64,000 nucleotides of DNA from Chloroflexota bacterium (GCA_013112715.1 JABFGB010000012.1:62001-126000); one strand, 5' to 3'; counted from the first letter of the stretch, positions 27,076-36,235 are shown. Translations and numbers: made by a program. Notes: generated from the sequence alone by a model not told the origin.

Positions 27076-29106
27076 TTAACCCTGCTCGACGAGAATATAG
27101 ACCCCATATGCCTCAAGTTGAACTGAGCCAGTCAGAGTCGCATCGGTCAGTAAATCGCCGAAAGTCCGAGTGCCTAAATCAACCGTCGTGGCTTGGGTGT
27201 TATGGTTCAAAACGAATATCAAGGCGCGGCCATCCTTGTGGCGCAGGCTGAACTCCACTCCATCTACGGGCGGGAAAGGTGACTTGAGGCCGTGTTCAGT
27301 GAGAAGTTTTCCATAGAAAGTGTCAAGGAAGGCTGCTTCGGGTTGTGTCCCAATATAATACGCCTGCCCCTTGCCATAGCGGTTTTTGGTGACAGCAGGC
27401 ATCCCAGCATAAAAATCCTCGCCATAGGTCGCCAACGTTTCGGCGGTCGCGGCTTCCAGATGGAGAATATCGGCCAGATGCCCACAGGAATATTCACCAC
27501 TGCCATCACTCATCACTATCCGATTGGTCTGGCCCTCAAACAAGGCGTCAAATTCCTCGACCCAGATGCCCAAAATTGAAGCCAGCGGCCCGGGGTAGCC
27601 ATTTTCAAAGGCGAGGTCGGTTTCGTCCACAATCCCGCTGAAACAGGTCGCCACCAATGTGCCGCCGTTCGCCACAAACGCCTCGATATTCTTGGCAAAT
27701 TCCGATTTGACCATATACAGCATCGGCGCAATGATGATGTCATAACGACTGAGGTCAGAATCGGCGAACACAATATCCACCGCGATGTTCTGGCGATAGA
27801 AGGGCAGGTAATGTTGGGTAATGGTCTGATAGTAGCGTTTGTCCCGCACTGGCCCAATCGCATCATCCAGCGCGTGCCAGTTGTCCCAATCAAACACGAC
27901 GCCGACCTTCGCCTCTACCCGTGCCCCGATAATGGCATCCCCTAGTTTTTGTAGTTCCGCCCCCAATTGGCTGACCTCACGGAAAACGCGCGTATCGGAA
28001 CGGCCCGCATGTTCAATCACCGCCCCATGCAGTTTCTCACAGCCCCCCCGTCCGCGCCGCCACTGGAAATACAGCACAGAATCCGCGCCATGTGCCACTG
28101 CCAGATAGCTCCACAAGCGCAGCACGCCGGGCCGCTTGAGCGCATTGACCCACGCCCAATTTTGGCTGCTGGGCGTCTGTTCCATCAGCAAAAACGGCTG
28201 TCCATCTTTGAGGCCGCGCATGGTATCGTGCATTAGCGCAATTTCACACGCCGCGTGGGTGGCGCTGGGGTAACAATCCCACGCGATCACATCCATTTCT
28301 TTGGCAAAGCGCCGATAGTCCAGTGGCTTATACGCCCCCATCAAATTGGTGGTAATCGGAATATCGGGGGTAATGGCGCGGATCATATCGCGTTCGTTGC
28401 GATAACAGGCCAATGAACTTTCCGTCATGAAGCGGAAGTAGTCAACATTTAGCCCATGTGTGAGTGTTTCGCCCCCTTTTAGCGGCGGCATAATCTGTGA
28501 CCAATCGGTATAGGTATGGCTCCAAAACGGCGTCCACCAGCGATGATTGAGTTCATCCAAGCTGCCATATTTAGCTTGCAGCCACACCCGAAATTTGCTG
28601 GCGCACGTTTCACACAGGCACTGGCCCGCATACTCATTGCTGATGTGCCACAAAATCAGCGCCGGGTGGTGTTGGTAACGTTCGGCAAGGGCACGCGCCA
28701 TATTCCCACTAAAATACCGATACTCCGCCGAGTTGGGGCAATAATTGACCCGTCCGCCATGTGGATTACGCTGACCGCGTTCATCCGAGCGCAGCATTTG
28801 CGGATAGGCCTGCGACATCCATTGGGGTTGGGCGGCACTGGGGGTCGCTAAGATGGCCTTGATGCCGTGCGCGTGTAGGCCATCCAAAATTTCATCGAGC
28901 CAATCAAAGGTGAAAATATGCTCGGCGGGTTGCAGCGAAACCCAACTAAAAACACCCACCGTCGCAACCGTGATCCCGGCTTGCTGCATCAGGCGGAAAT
29001 CTTCTTGCCAGACCTCACGCGGCCATTGTTCGGGGTTGTAATCGCCGCCGTGCCACAAAAAAGGTGCTTGGCTGGAAACGGGAAGATAGGAAGCAGTCGA
29101 AGACAT
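27076..29106 (-). CDS. GH42 beta-galactosidase
   Basis: A 676-residue GH42 enzyme without a signal peptide. It opens with FLWHGGDYNPEQWP, has acid/base Glu158 in LWHISNEYAG, a zinc-type cysteine cluster (CLCETC, Cys163/165/168, with an upstream Cys in NYCPNS) and nucleophile Glu309 in FLLMEQTPSSQNW. The trimerisation domain (about 385-600) and the short C-terminal beta domain follow. It hydrolyses beta-galactosides in the cytoplasm. GAGAGGGA precedes the ATG. The 197 bp upstream up to the Crp/Fnr gene show no clear operator. Confidence 0.92.
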   Translation of the reverse strand: MSSTASYLPVSSQAPFLWHGGDYNPEQWPREVWQEDFRLMQQAGITVATVGVFSWVSLQPAEHIFTFDWLDEILDGLHAHGIKAILATPSAAQPQWMSQAYPQMLRSDERGQRNPHGGRVNYCPNSAEYRYFSGNMARALAERYQHHPALILWHISNEYAGQCLCETCASKFRVWLQAKYGSLDELNHRWWTPFWSHTYTDWSQIMPPLKGGETLTHGLNVDYFRFMTESSLACYRNERDMIRAITPDIPITTNLMGAYKPLDYRRFAKEMDVIAWDCYPSATHAACEIALMHDTMRGLKDGQPFLLMEQTPSSQNWAWVNALKRPGVLRLWSYLAVAHGADSVLYFQWRRGRGGCEKLHGAVIEHAGRSDTRVFREVSQLGAELQKLGDAIIGARVEAKVGVVFDWDNWHALDDAIGPVRDKRYYQTITQHYLPFYRQNIAVDIVFADSDLSRYDIIIAPMLYMVKSEFAKNIEAFVANGGTLVATCFSGIVDETDLAFENGYPGPLASILGIWVEEFDALFEGQTNRIVMSDGSGEYSCGHLADILHLEAATAETLATYGEDFYAGMPAVTKNRYGKGQAYYIGTQPEAAFLDTFYGKLLTEHGLKSPFPPVDGVEFSLRHKDGRALIFVLNHNTQATTVDLGTRTFGDLLTDATLTGSVQLEAYGVYILVEQG

Positions 29107-29303
29107 GATGTCCCTCTCAAAAAATGAGTGAATTGAGAAACCCGCTGCTGTGCGCCAGCAAGGTTACAAAGTCGGTGTTGCTCAATTTTCGATGCAAAAA
29201 ATTGAGACAGCCCTCAAATATCTCCCAATCTTTGAGAAAGCATTACATCCAATTCTACCGCGTACCGCTCATTGGGGGAAAGCCAGTATTCCAAACAGTG
29301 GGC

Positions 29304-29990
29304 CTAATTACCGCCGTCTTGGTTGGCAAGGGCTGTCAATCGGGCTAAATCGAGGATGAGAATTTTGCGGGGGATAACGCGCAGAATGCCTTCGGTTTCA
29401 AAACGCTTCAGCGTCCGACAGACCACTTCGCGCCCGGTGCCAACCACCGCCGCCAATTCTTGCTGCGAAAAATTGCGGGAAATACAGTGGCCTTCCAAAC
29501 TTGGATACCTGTCCTGTCGCAGCAAAAACAAAGCTAAACGGGCGCTGACATCGTGAAAAACCAGATCATGTACCAGATTGCTCATGGTCAAAAATTGGTC
29601 GGAAAGCAGGCCCAAAAACGCGAGCGCCAATTCCGCGTTTACCCTCAACAAATGGCATAGCTTATCGGCAGGTAAATAGAAGGCCACTCCTTTGGCCGTC
29701 GCTTCAGCATTGCAGGCCACTGCGGTTCTGCCATTCAAAACCTCGACTCCAAACGCGCCGCCCGCTTGGACAATGACCAATATTTGAATCTTGGTGCCTG
29801 CCTGCCGATAGAGCTTAACTTGACCGGATTGCAGGCAGTAAACGCCGGAGGGTATTTCGCCTTGCTGATAAAACACCTGATGGCGATCAAAAACCATTGG
29901 TTGTGCAATCGCAGCTATCGCGGCAAGGGTCGGCGCAGAAAGCTGATCAAAGCGTTCAATATGGCGTATATCTTCGATTGAGACCTGCAT
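29304..29990 (-). CDS. Crp/Fnr-family transcription regulator (second of pair)
   Basis: The ATG at 29990 (MQVSIEDIRHIERF) gives a normal family length of 228 residues; a GTG at 30050 overlapping the upstream gene would add 20 unrelated residues. The cyclic-nucleotide-binding-like domain (about 12-125) includes GEIPSGVYCLQSGQVKLYR. The C-terminal helix-turn-helix reads FSQQELAAVVGTGREVVCRTLKRFE. No N-terminal cysteine cluster of FNR type is present, so oxygen sensing by Fe-S is unlikely; a haem- or NO-sensing (DNR-like) role is possible but unproven. Last gene of the nos operon. Confidence 0.82.
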   Translation of the reverse strand: MQVSIEDIRHIERFDQLSAPTLAAIAAIAQPMVFDRHQVFYQQGEIPSGVYCLQSGQVKLYRQAGTKIQILVIVQAGGAFGVEVLNGRTAVACNAEATAKGVAFYLPADKLCHLLRVNAELALAFLGLLSDQFLTMSNLVHDLVFHDVSARLALFLLRQDRYPSLEGHCISRNFSQQELAAVVGTGREVVCRTLKRFETEGILRVIPRKILILDLARLTALANQDGGN

Positions 29991-30036
29991 AAGTGCTGCA
30001 CCGCCTCTCCAAATTGGCTCGATGAAAGGAGTCACC

Positions 30037-30714
30037 CTATTCTTTTGCACAGGGGAGCATGGTATCTAAACGCTCCGGATGAACCAGATGGATGAGTCCT
30101 TTCTCAATTAGGATTAGCCCTTGTTGTTCAAGCTGCAACAGATGGCGAGAAACGACCTCGCGCACCGTACCGACCAATTCTGCCAATTGTTCATGCGTCA
30201 AGCGCACCATCGGATAGGGGTCATGTGGCACTGCATAGTTCAGCAAGGCATCATTCAGGCGACCCGCCACCCGCCACGCCCCTAGTTTTTCGCTCAAACA
30301 CGACAACAGCGTAATGTACTCGCCATAGATTTCAAGCAACACCCGCGCCAATGCCGGATCACGGTTAACCAGTTGGGTGACGGCGCTGGCTGGTAAGATA
30401 AACAGAGTCACATCGGTATGGGCCTGTGCGCTGGCGGGGTTCATAGGTCGTGTAAACAACGGGCATGACCCAAAACAGCGTTTTTTGTCTACTAGGCACA
30501 GCGCCTGTATCCGTCCCAAGGATGACTGCTTCATTACCTTGACTTGACCCTCAAAAATGAACCACATCCCCTCGGTTGGCTCATCCTCAATGAAGATCAG
30601 TTCGCCGGGGGCATAGGTCTGGGGAATCATGAGACCAGCGAGTTTTTCCAGACTGGTCTGCGGCAGATGACTTAACGCTTTAATCGTCTCCAAATCGGCT
30701 ACGGATACACTCAT
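30037..30714 (-). CDS. Crp/Fnr-family transcription regulator (first of pair)
   Basis: A 225-residue regulator with the effector domain PGELIFIEDEPTEGMWFIFEGQVKV and helix-turn-helix LTHEQLAELVGTVREVVSRHLLQLEQQGLI. It carries scattered Cys residues (LCLVDKKRCFGSCPL) in the middle of the sensory domain rather than an FNR-type N-terminal cluster. It lies between SCO1 and a second Crp/Fnr gene at the end of the nos operon. A perfect Crp/Fnr-type palindrome upstream of nosZ is a likely target of one or both regulators. Confidence 0.85.
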   Translation of the reverse strand: MSVSVADLETIKALSHLPQTSLEKLAGLMIPQTYAPGELIFIEDEPTEGMWFIFEGQVKVMKQSSLGRIQALCLVDKKRCFGSCPLFTRPMNPASAQAHTDVTLFILPASAVTQLVNRDPALARVLLEIYGEYITLLSCLSEKLGAWRVAGRLNDALLNYAVPHDPYPMVRLTHEQLAELVGTVREVVSRHLLQLEQQGLILIEKGLIHLVHPERLDTMLPCAKE

Positions 30715-30753
30715 ACGATAGCCTCCCGAAAACTAAAGCCAATCCGATGGTCG

Positions 30754-31377
30754 TTACTCTAATAGTAGCTCGACATCGTGCAAAATGTCGTCCGCCCCCA
30801 TCCCAAAAATAAATTGGGAGATGAGCAAACCCTCTTGATTGACCAAAAAGATGCTGGCCGTGTGATCCATTAGATAACTTAAAGCCGATTCGCCCACCTG
30901 CCGTCGGATGGCGACCACGCCGAATTGATTCAGCACGTCTTGGAGGGCATCCCCCTCGCCGCGCAACGCCACAAAATCTTCATTAAACAGCTTGATGTAA
31001 GGGCGCAAGCGGTCAAGCGTATCGCGTTCGGGGTCAACCGTGACAAACACCACCGCAAGGTCGTCGGGACGATTGATTTCTTCATAGACCCGTTTGAGAT
31101 GACCACCACTGGTAGGGCAGACATCTGGGCAGGTCATATAGCCGAAATAGATCAGCACCAACTTGCCGCGTAAATCACTGAAATGAAATTCGCCATCCGT
31201 CGAAGGCAGTGTAAAATCCTCGATTTGGCGGGGGGGCACAATGACCGCCCCCCGGATTTGTTCTTGCAACGACGGCGTGGATCGTTCCAGCCTGTCTTCG
31301 GCTTCGGTGGTTTGACCACAGGCCGCAAGTATCGGCGCTAGAAATAAGACCACAAGCATCAATCCCCAGCGTTTCAT
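30754..31377 (-). CDS. SCO1/SenC-family copper chaperone lipoprotein
   Basis: A 207-residue protein with a lipoprotein signal (LAPILAACG) and a thioredoxin-like SCO domain. The copper ligands are in place: GYMTCPDVCPTSGG (CxxxC) and the distal His in MDHTASIF. SCO proteins deliver copper to CuA sites of cytochrome oxidase, and of NosZ in some clade II systems. Its place in the nos operon, overlapping the cytochrome c gene by 4 bp, suggests that it loads the CuA centre of NosZ. No nosL gene is seen in this cluster. Confidence 0.92.
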   Translation of the reverse strand: MKRWGLMLVVLFLAPILAACGQTTEAEDRLERSTPSLQEQIRGAVIVPPRQIEDFTLPSTDGEFHFSDLRGKLVLIYFGYMTCPDVCPTSGGHLKRVYEEINRPDDLAVVFVTVDPERDTLDRLRPYIKLFNEDFVALRGEGDALQDVLNQFGVVAIRRQVGESALSYLMDHTASIFLVNQEGLLISQFIFGMGADDILHDVELLLE

Positions 31378-31955
31378 GATCCACCCCCCGGATTTTGCAG
31401 CGAGCGAATATAGGCAATGATGCTCAAAATTTGTTCATCGGTGAGCGCTGGATTACCACCTTTGGGAGGCATATCAATCCCGGTTGTGTTAGCGGCATCC
31501 CAAATCGGACGGCCCGTTTTGACAAAGGTGAGCAGATCGGCGTCGGTCAGTTCATGCACAAATTCACTGGCGACCAAATCTTTGCCGAGACCTACGACGC
31601 CATGTGCATCCACGCCATGACAGGCCGAGCAGGTTGCCACAAATAATTCCTGCCCCTGTGCGACCACCGCCGGATCATAGCCTAGATCACCCGAAGTCGA
31701 ACCGGACGCTTGGCTCACGGCACGCGGCTGCGCGGTGCGAACCGGAGCGGCATCTAGGGTGGCAATCGCCGCCGCATAGTCGGACATGGGCGGCAGCCCC
31801 GCTGACGCCTCGGCACTGGATTTTTCATTATCGTTTTTGTCTATCCATTGATAGAGCGATCCAAAGCCCAGCAGCAGACATACTAGGCCGAGGGTCAGCG
31901 CACCTATCGCACCAGCTAATGGCATCAGTTCAGAAAAATTACGATTACGAAACAT
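31374..31955 (-). CDS. Membrane-anchored mono-haem cytochrome c
   Basis: A 193-residue protein with one N-terminal transmembrane helix (about 13-36) and a single c-type haem motif CSACHG near residue 113. A later Met in GIDMPPKGGNPALTDEQI is the expected axial ligand, followed by the family's C-terminal helix (ILSIIAYIRSLQ). It probably passes electrons from the quinol pool or a cytochrome bc complex to NosZ. The 3' end overlaps the SCO1 start (ATGA). AAAGGATG lies just upstream of the ATG. Confidence 0.88.
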   Translation of the reverse strand: MFRNRNFSELMPLAGAIGALTLGLVCLLLGFGSLYQWIDKNDNEKSSAEASAGLPPMSDYAAAIATLDAAPVRTAQPRAVSQASGSTSGDLGYDPAVVAQGQELFVATCSACHGVDAHGVVGLGKDLVASEFVHELTDADLLTFVKTGRPIWDAANTTGIDMPPKGGNPALTDEQILSIIAYIRSLQNPGGGS

Positions 31956-31958
31956 GGT

Positions 31959-32339
31959 TCATCCTTTGTCGCTAACAATGATTTGAATCTGTTGGGCCGG
32001 GTGGACGGTGCAGAGACCAAGATAAACCCCCGGTGTCTGGAATTTCTGGCGCACAGTCTCGCCCGTGCCCACCCAGAAATCGCCAATCGTATGCCCCACC
32101 GTGTCGCGGTTTTCGATCACGAGGGTGTCTTTTTCACCAATCGTCAGGTGGATTTCCAGCGGCACAATATCGGGGTCTTCCCCGGCGGCGATGCGATCAC
32201 CTGTCCCGGCGGGAATCACAATGCGATATTCATGCGACTCTTTGGATTGGGTCGAACCAACGACGGTAGCCACCACAAACCCCACAAGGCCGATGATCGC
32301 AAGAACCAGAATAGCGGGCAGCACATATCGCGTGTTCAT
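31959..32339 (-). CDS. Membrane-anchored cupredoxin-like protein
   Basis: The start at 32339 gives an ATGA overlap with the NosY stop and a clean membrane-anchor start (MNTRYVLPAILVLAIIG). The 126-residue product has one N-terminal helix and a small beta domain with a type-1 copper pattern: His83 in DTVGHTIGDF, Cys110 and His113 in LGLCTVHP. The usual axial Met is absent; Gln116/Gln117 occupy the region. It may shuttle electrons or copper between the membrane and NosZ. It has no gene name that can be given with confidence. Confidence 0.78.
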   Translation of the reverse strand: MNTRYVLPAILVLAIIGLVGFVVATVVGSTQSKESHEYRIVIPAGTGDRIAAGEDPDIVPLEIHLTIGEKDTLVIENRDTVGHTIGDFWVGTGETVRQKFQTPGVYLGLCTVHPAQQIQIIVSDKG

Positions 32340-33172
32340 GCGCCGTCTCCTTGTCGTGCAAAGGCGAATTGGGCTAGGCCAAGCGGCAGCAAAATCCACA
32401 GCACCAGTCCCGCCAACATGAGGGGCATAAACATCCCCCCGAACGTATCTGAGGCATACAGTCCGGCAGGCCCTAAGACCTCCAACGAACTGAGGGCGCT
32501 GAAGATCGAGGCCATCTTAAACAGTTGCAGTGGGTTAATCATCGCCAGCAGCAGGGTGGTCTGGGTGGGCATTTGGGTGACAATTGCCGCCCCAATCAAA
32601 CCCAGATCGCCAATGAACACCAGCAGCAACCACAGAAACAGCGCCGCACCGAGAGCCGTCGAGGTTTTATGAGCCAGCGCGGAGATGAGGAAACCGACAC
32701 TCAACATGGCGAGACTAAGCAAACATGCCATACCCGTCATCACCACATAACCGGAGAGGCCATCACCGCCGCCGCGTGTCGAAAGAATGACCCCCGCCAC
32801 CCCAAAGCCGAGCAACAGGGTACTCAGTTGGGCTGAGGCCAATCCCAAAAACTTGCCAAACAGCACTTCACCTCGGTCAACGGGTTGGGCCAATAGGTAT
32901 TTCAATGCCCCTGTTTCGCGTTCACCGGAAATGCTAGATGCCCCAAACGTCAGTGCCATCAAGGGCACAAACAGCAGCACCAGATTGACCAAGCCCGTCA
33001 CCGTGCGGTTATATTCCGCCAGTTGGGTAAATTCGACATCGGGCCGACTGAGCATCGAAAGCGCCAGTACCAACCCGCCAAAAATCACGGTATACAGCAA
33101 GAACCAGCGATTACGTAGCGCGTCGCGCAGTTCTTTTTGAGCAATCAACCAGACCGCGTTGAAATTCATCAC
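32336..33172 (-). CDS. nosY: NosY-type ABC-2 permease
   Basis: A 278-residue permease with six helices. It opens with NAVWLIAQKELRDALRNRWFLLY and has the ABC-2 central segment FGASSISGERETGALKYLL and the DRGEVLFGKF strip. In known nos clusters NosY forms the membrane part of the NosDFY complex that supplies the CuZ site of NosZ. It overlaps the upstream NosD-NosF fusion by 4 bp and the downstream cupredoxin by 4 bp, so translation is probably coupled. Confidence 0.88.
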   Translation of the reverse strand: MMNFNAVWLIAQKELRDALRNRWFLLYTVIFGGLVLALSMLSRPDVEFTQLAEYNRTVTGLVNLVLLFVPLMALTFGASSISGERETGALKYLLAQPVDRGEVLFGKFLGLASAQLSTLLLGFGVAGVILSTRGGGDGLSGYVVMTGMACLLSLAMLSVGFLISALAHKTSTALGAALFLWLLLVFIGDLGLIGAAIVTQMPTQTTLLLAMINPLQLFKMASIFSALSSLEVLGPAGLYASDTFGGMFMPLMLAGLVLWILLPLGLAQFAFARQGDGA

Positions 33173-35517
33173 GATTGCACCTCCGGCACAAAACTGCTAT
33201 CCACGACATCAAAATCCTCCACCGGGATTTGGGCGGTTTCTAAGAGGCGCAGCGCCGAAATCTTGGGTTGACTGCCGACCTGCACAAACAGTGAATGCCC
33301 ATTAGGGGCGGTGCGAAAACCGCTCGTGCTGAGGAGGGCAATCGCGGCCTGCCAGTGATGCGGCGGAATCCACATCCGCAGCCATTGAGAGAGGCCGATC
33401 TCCTGTAATAAGGCATCTGGTGAACCATCCAAAATCACCTGCCCGTCGCGCAACCCCAAAACACGAGTGGCAAGCGACAGCACTTCGTCGGGGCGATGGG
33501 TCGAAAATAAAATGGTTTTGCCATCGTGATTTAATCTATGGACAAGCTGCAAAAATTCCTGTCGAGACTGGGTATCGAGATTGGCGGTGGGTTCATCAAA
33601 GAGGAGCAGGGGGGGATTACCCAATAGGCTCACCGCTAATGCCAAGCGTTGTTTCATCCCGCCCGACAGATTTTTGACAGGTTTTTGCACCTGCGCCGCC
33701 AAACCCACCCGTTCCAAAATGGGAGCGATGTCGGTCACGGCGACTTTTTTCAATTTGGCATAAAACTGCATGGTCTGGGCGACAGTCATATCATAAAAGG
33801 CGGTTTCTTGGGGAACATAGCCAATGCTGGCCCGCACCCGCTTGCCCTCACGTTTGACATCCAAGCCGTTGACCATTAACCGCCCTTGAAAATTGATCGT
33901 CCCCAACAGGCAGCGCAGGGTCGTGGTTTTGCCAGCGCCATTCGTACCCCACAAGGCCACTGCCTCGCCGGGTTGAATGGAAAACGAGACGTCGTTCAAA
34001 ATGCGATGTTTGCCATAATGTTTGCTGAGATGCACGGCGGTAATCATAGGAACAGACTCCTGTTGGTCTGGTGCAATGGATGGAGTGGCAACAGGTGATG
34101 ACTTCGCCTGTGCTGTTTTTTTGGTGACGGGCCTCTTGACAACCATCAGCAGGGGCAACATAGCAAGACCAAGCAGACCCAATGAAACCCCCAACGTTGA
34201 CCACGCCATTGTGCTAGACTGTTTTTCGAGATAGGGCGGAAAGCGATAATTCATCAACGGGGCATCATCCACCAACCGCGGTTGGGGACGCAGCACCGGA
34301 AAAGCCGCCCCGCTAAATTCAATCGCCTGTACCACTGGGCCATACGCAAAAAGCTGGATGACCGGGTATTCGTCTACCAGATTTTCAAAGACCTGATCGG
34401 CTTGATAGGTGGTTTCACCTACACCATCGCCATTGCGGTCATAGCCCGTATAATCGCTCCAATAATTGCCGCGCCCCTCGAATGACCACTGATTGCGGCT
34501 GAGGATTTCGCGCCCCCGCATACTGACCTGTTCGGTGTTTTCCAAAAAGCTGTTTTCGGTGAAGATATTGCGAGAGACCGATGGCAGCGAGGCCACGCCT
34601 TCATCGTTATACACAAAAGTATTGCCCCGAAAGGTGTTATAGACATCCACCAGCGAGGGCGAGTTATCGAGATAGACCCCCGCGACATTGCCCACAAAAA
34701 AATTATCGGTGGCGGTCACGTTGTCCATATCTTTAAGGGCCAAGCCGTAGCCGCTTGATCCCCGGTTATAGGCGAAGATGTTGTTTTGCAGCGTCGCGTC
34801 ATGCGAGGACATCAAAAACGCGCCTACCGAGTTGTTGACAAACGTATTGTCCTCGACCACTGCCCCATTGTTGTACATGAAGTGCAGGCCGTAGCGGTTG
34901 TCTTCAAAATGATTACCCCGGATGGTCAGGCCATTGGAGTACGACACAAGGGTGTCGCGGCTGTGGACGACGGTGTTGTCTACGAGGCTGATGTCGTTGC
35001 TGTACCAGATATAAAATCCATCACCCCGTAGGCCGATGTCTTCACCCTTACCCCGAATCGTGTTTTGTTGGGCCACACTGCCAGCGGCATTGTTAAAAAG
35101 TACCCCGTATAAGACATCGCTCATGTGATTTTCCAACAGGGTCGCCCGCTGTGCCTCAACCACGATACCCGCGTCTTGGTGATGTTGGACACTGCCGCTG
35201 TTGCGTAGCTCAAAACCTTGTAGGGTGACATCGGTGGCGCGTATATACACCAGACTGCCTTCGCCTTGACCATCAATGACGGGTTGCCCAACGCCGATCA
35301 GGGTGACGCTTTTTTCGATGATGACTGGCGCGGCATACACCCCACTATGCACCTCGATTACGTCACCTGTCTCGGCGGCCTCCAACGCGGCCTCAATGGT
35401 CACAAATGGGCCGTCGGGTGCGACAATCAGCCGTTGATGGTTGCCACCCTGCGCCGACGCCGGAGACATCGTGAGGGCCATGAACAGGCATATCCCGACG
35501 ATTATCCAGCGGGACAT
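33169..35517 (-). CDS. nosDF: NosD-NosF fusion: copper-binding beta-helix protein fused to ABC ATPase
   Basis: One uninterrupted 782-residue frame. Residues 1-22 are a signal peptide. Residues about 30-395 are a NosD right-handed beta-helix with repeated N-T-F/NHF turns (NGLTIRGNHFEDNRYGLHF and similar). A single transmembrane helix at about 437-461 follows, then a short linker. The ATPase domain starts near 491 (ITAVHLSKHYGKH): Walker A GTNGAGKTT (524-532), signature LSGGMKQRLAL, Walker B LLLFDEPTA and FSTHRPDEV. NosD is periplasmic and NosF cytoplasmic in known systems; the helix between them gives exactly that topology. The domain order nosD-nosF-nosY matches standard operons. Confidence 0.9.
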   Translation of the reverse strand: MSRWIIVGICLFMALTMSPASAQGGNHQRLIVAPDGPFVTIEAALEAAETGDVIEVHSGVYAAPVIIEKSVTLIGVGQPVIDGQGEGSLVYIRATDVTLQGFELRNSGSVQHHQDAGIVVEAQRATLLENHMSDVLYGVLFNNAAGSVAQQNTIRGKGEDIGLRGDGFYIWYSNDISLVDNTVVHSRDTLVSYSNGLTIRGNHFEDNRYGLHFMYNNGAVVEDNTFVNNSVGAFLMSSHDATLQNNIFAYNRGSSGYGLALKDMDNVTATDNFFVGNVAGVYLDNSPSLVDVYNTFRGNTFVYNDEGVASLPSVSRNIFTENSFLENTEQVSMRGREILSRNQWSFEGRGNYWSDYTGYDRNGDGVGETTYQADQVFENLVDEYPVIQLFAYGPVVQAIEFSGAAFPVLRPQPRLVDDAPLMNYRFPPYLEKQSSTMAWSTLGVSLGLLGLAMLPLLMVVKRPVTKKTAQAKSSPVATPSIAPDQQESVPMITAVHLSKHYGKHRILNDVSFSIQPGEAVALWGTNGAGKTTTLRCLLGTINFQGRLMVNGLDVKREGKRVRASIGYVPQETAFYDMTVAQTMQFYAKLKKVAVTDIAPILERVGLAAQVQKPVKNLSGGMKQRLALAVSLLGNPPLLLFDEPTANLDTQSRQEFLQLVHRLNHDGKTILFSTHRPDEVLSLATRVLGLRDGQVILDGSPDALLQEIGLSQWLRMWIPPHHWQAAIALLSTSGFRTAPNGHSLFVQVGSQPKISALRLLETAQIPVEDFDVVDSSFVPEVQS

Positions 35518-35518
35518 T

Positions 35519-36235
35519 TTACTTAGCTCCTTCAGGCGTTGGGGGAGTTGTCACCGCAGAACGCCCCCGCCGAGCCACAATCAATGCCCACACCAGCGCC
35601 ACAACGATGCACACGCTGGCGGCAAAAACCATGTACCAACCTGTGTCCAAGCTGGCGATGGTTTCAAATTGACCCACCTTGCCCTCGCCCCAGATCGGCG
35701 GGGTAAAGGGGTGAATCGAACTGGAGAATGGAGCATTCCGGTCAAGATTCTGCCCACTATCGCGCAGCCAGTAATAGAGATCACCCAGAAAAACAAAGGG
35801 GAAGGATAGGGGCGGCAATACCAACAACCAGACGAATTTCCGCCCACGCCATTGAATAAATTGCCCAACCGCTGTCAGGGTCAGCAGCACCGCAAAGGCA
35901 TAGACGCTGATTTCGGCAATCGAACGTTCAAATTCGGCGGCATCGTCCAGCTTCCGCATCCCAATGTAGTGATTAAGCGAATTGAGTTCGCGCAGTTCGT
36001 CAAATTCAGGGTCGCGTCCGGCCATTCGGTCTACATAGACCAAAATATCGAGACCGCCGCGATATTCATATTGCACTGCATCCAAGTGCATATTCCAATA
36101 AGGTTTCGACATGGATTGCAGGATCAAAATCGCCGCCACAATCAGCAGGACTGATGGAACGGCCCGTAAGACTTTTTGCCAGATGGCCCTAGTGTTGGTG
36201 GTTGAAGGATTTAAAGAGTGTGTCATGGTGGTCAT
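35519..36235 (-). CDS. Conserved nos-cluster membrane protein with NHYIGM motif
   Basis: A 238-residue protein with four transmembrane helices (about 25-42, 108-128, 133-156 and 202-225). Between the first two is an extracytoplasmic segment with YWNMHLDAVQYEYRGGLDIL and LNSLNHYIGMRKL; the His, Tyr and Met residues could bind a metal. Similar proteins occur near nosZ and copper-enzyme assembly genes in other bacteria, but their role is not established. GGAG lies eight bases before the ATG. It is placed between nosZ and the NosD-NosF fusion, 1 bp from the latter. Whether it equals the clade II NosB protein cannot be decided here. Confidence 0.72.
   Translation of the reverse strand: MTTMTHSLNPSTTNTRAIWQKVLRAVPSVLLIVAAILILQSMSKPYWNMHLDAVQYEYRGGLDILVYVDRMAGRDPEFDELRELNSLNHYIGMRKLDDAAEFERSIAEISVYAFAVLLTLTAVGQFIQWRGRKFVWLLVLPPLSFPFVFLGDLYYWLRDSGQNLDRNAPFSSSIHPFTPPIWGEGKVGQFETIASLDTGWYMVFAASVCIVVALVWALIVARRGRSAVTTPPTPEGAK

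Noticed and set aside
29150-29303. Reading frame IEKPAAVRQQGYKVGVAQFS upstream of GH42 that looks like coding sequence
   Set aside because: Short, without a start signal, and overlapping the end of the Crp/Fnr gene; a transposase remnant cannot be shown.
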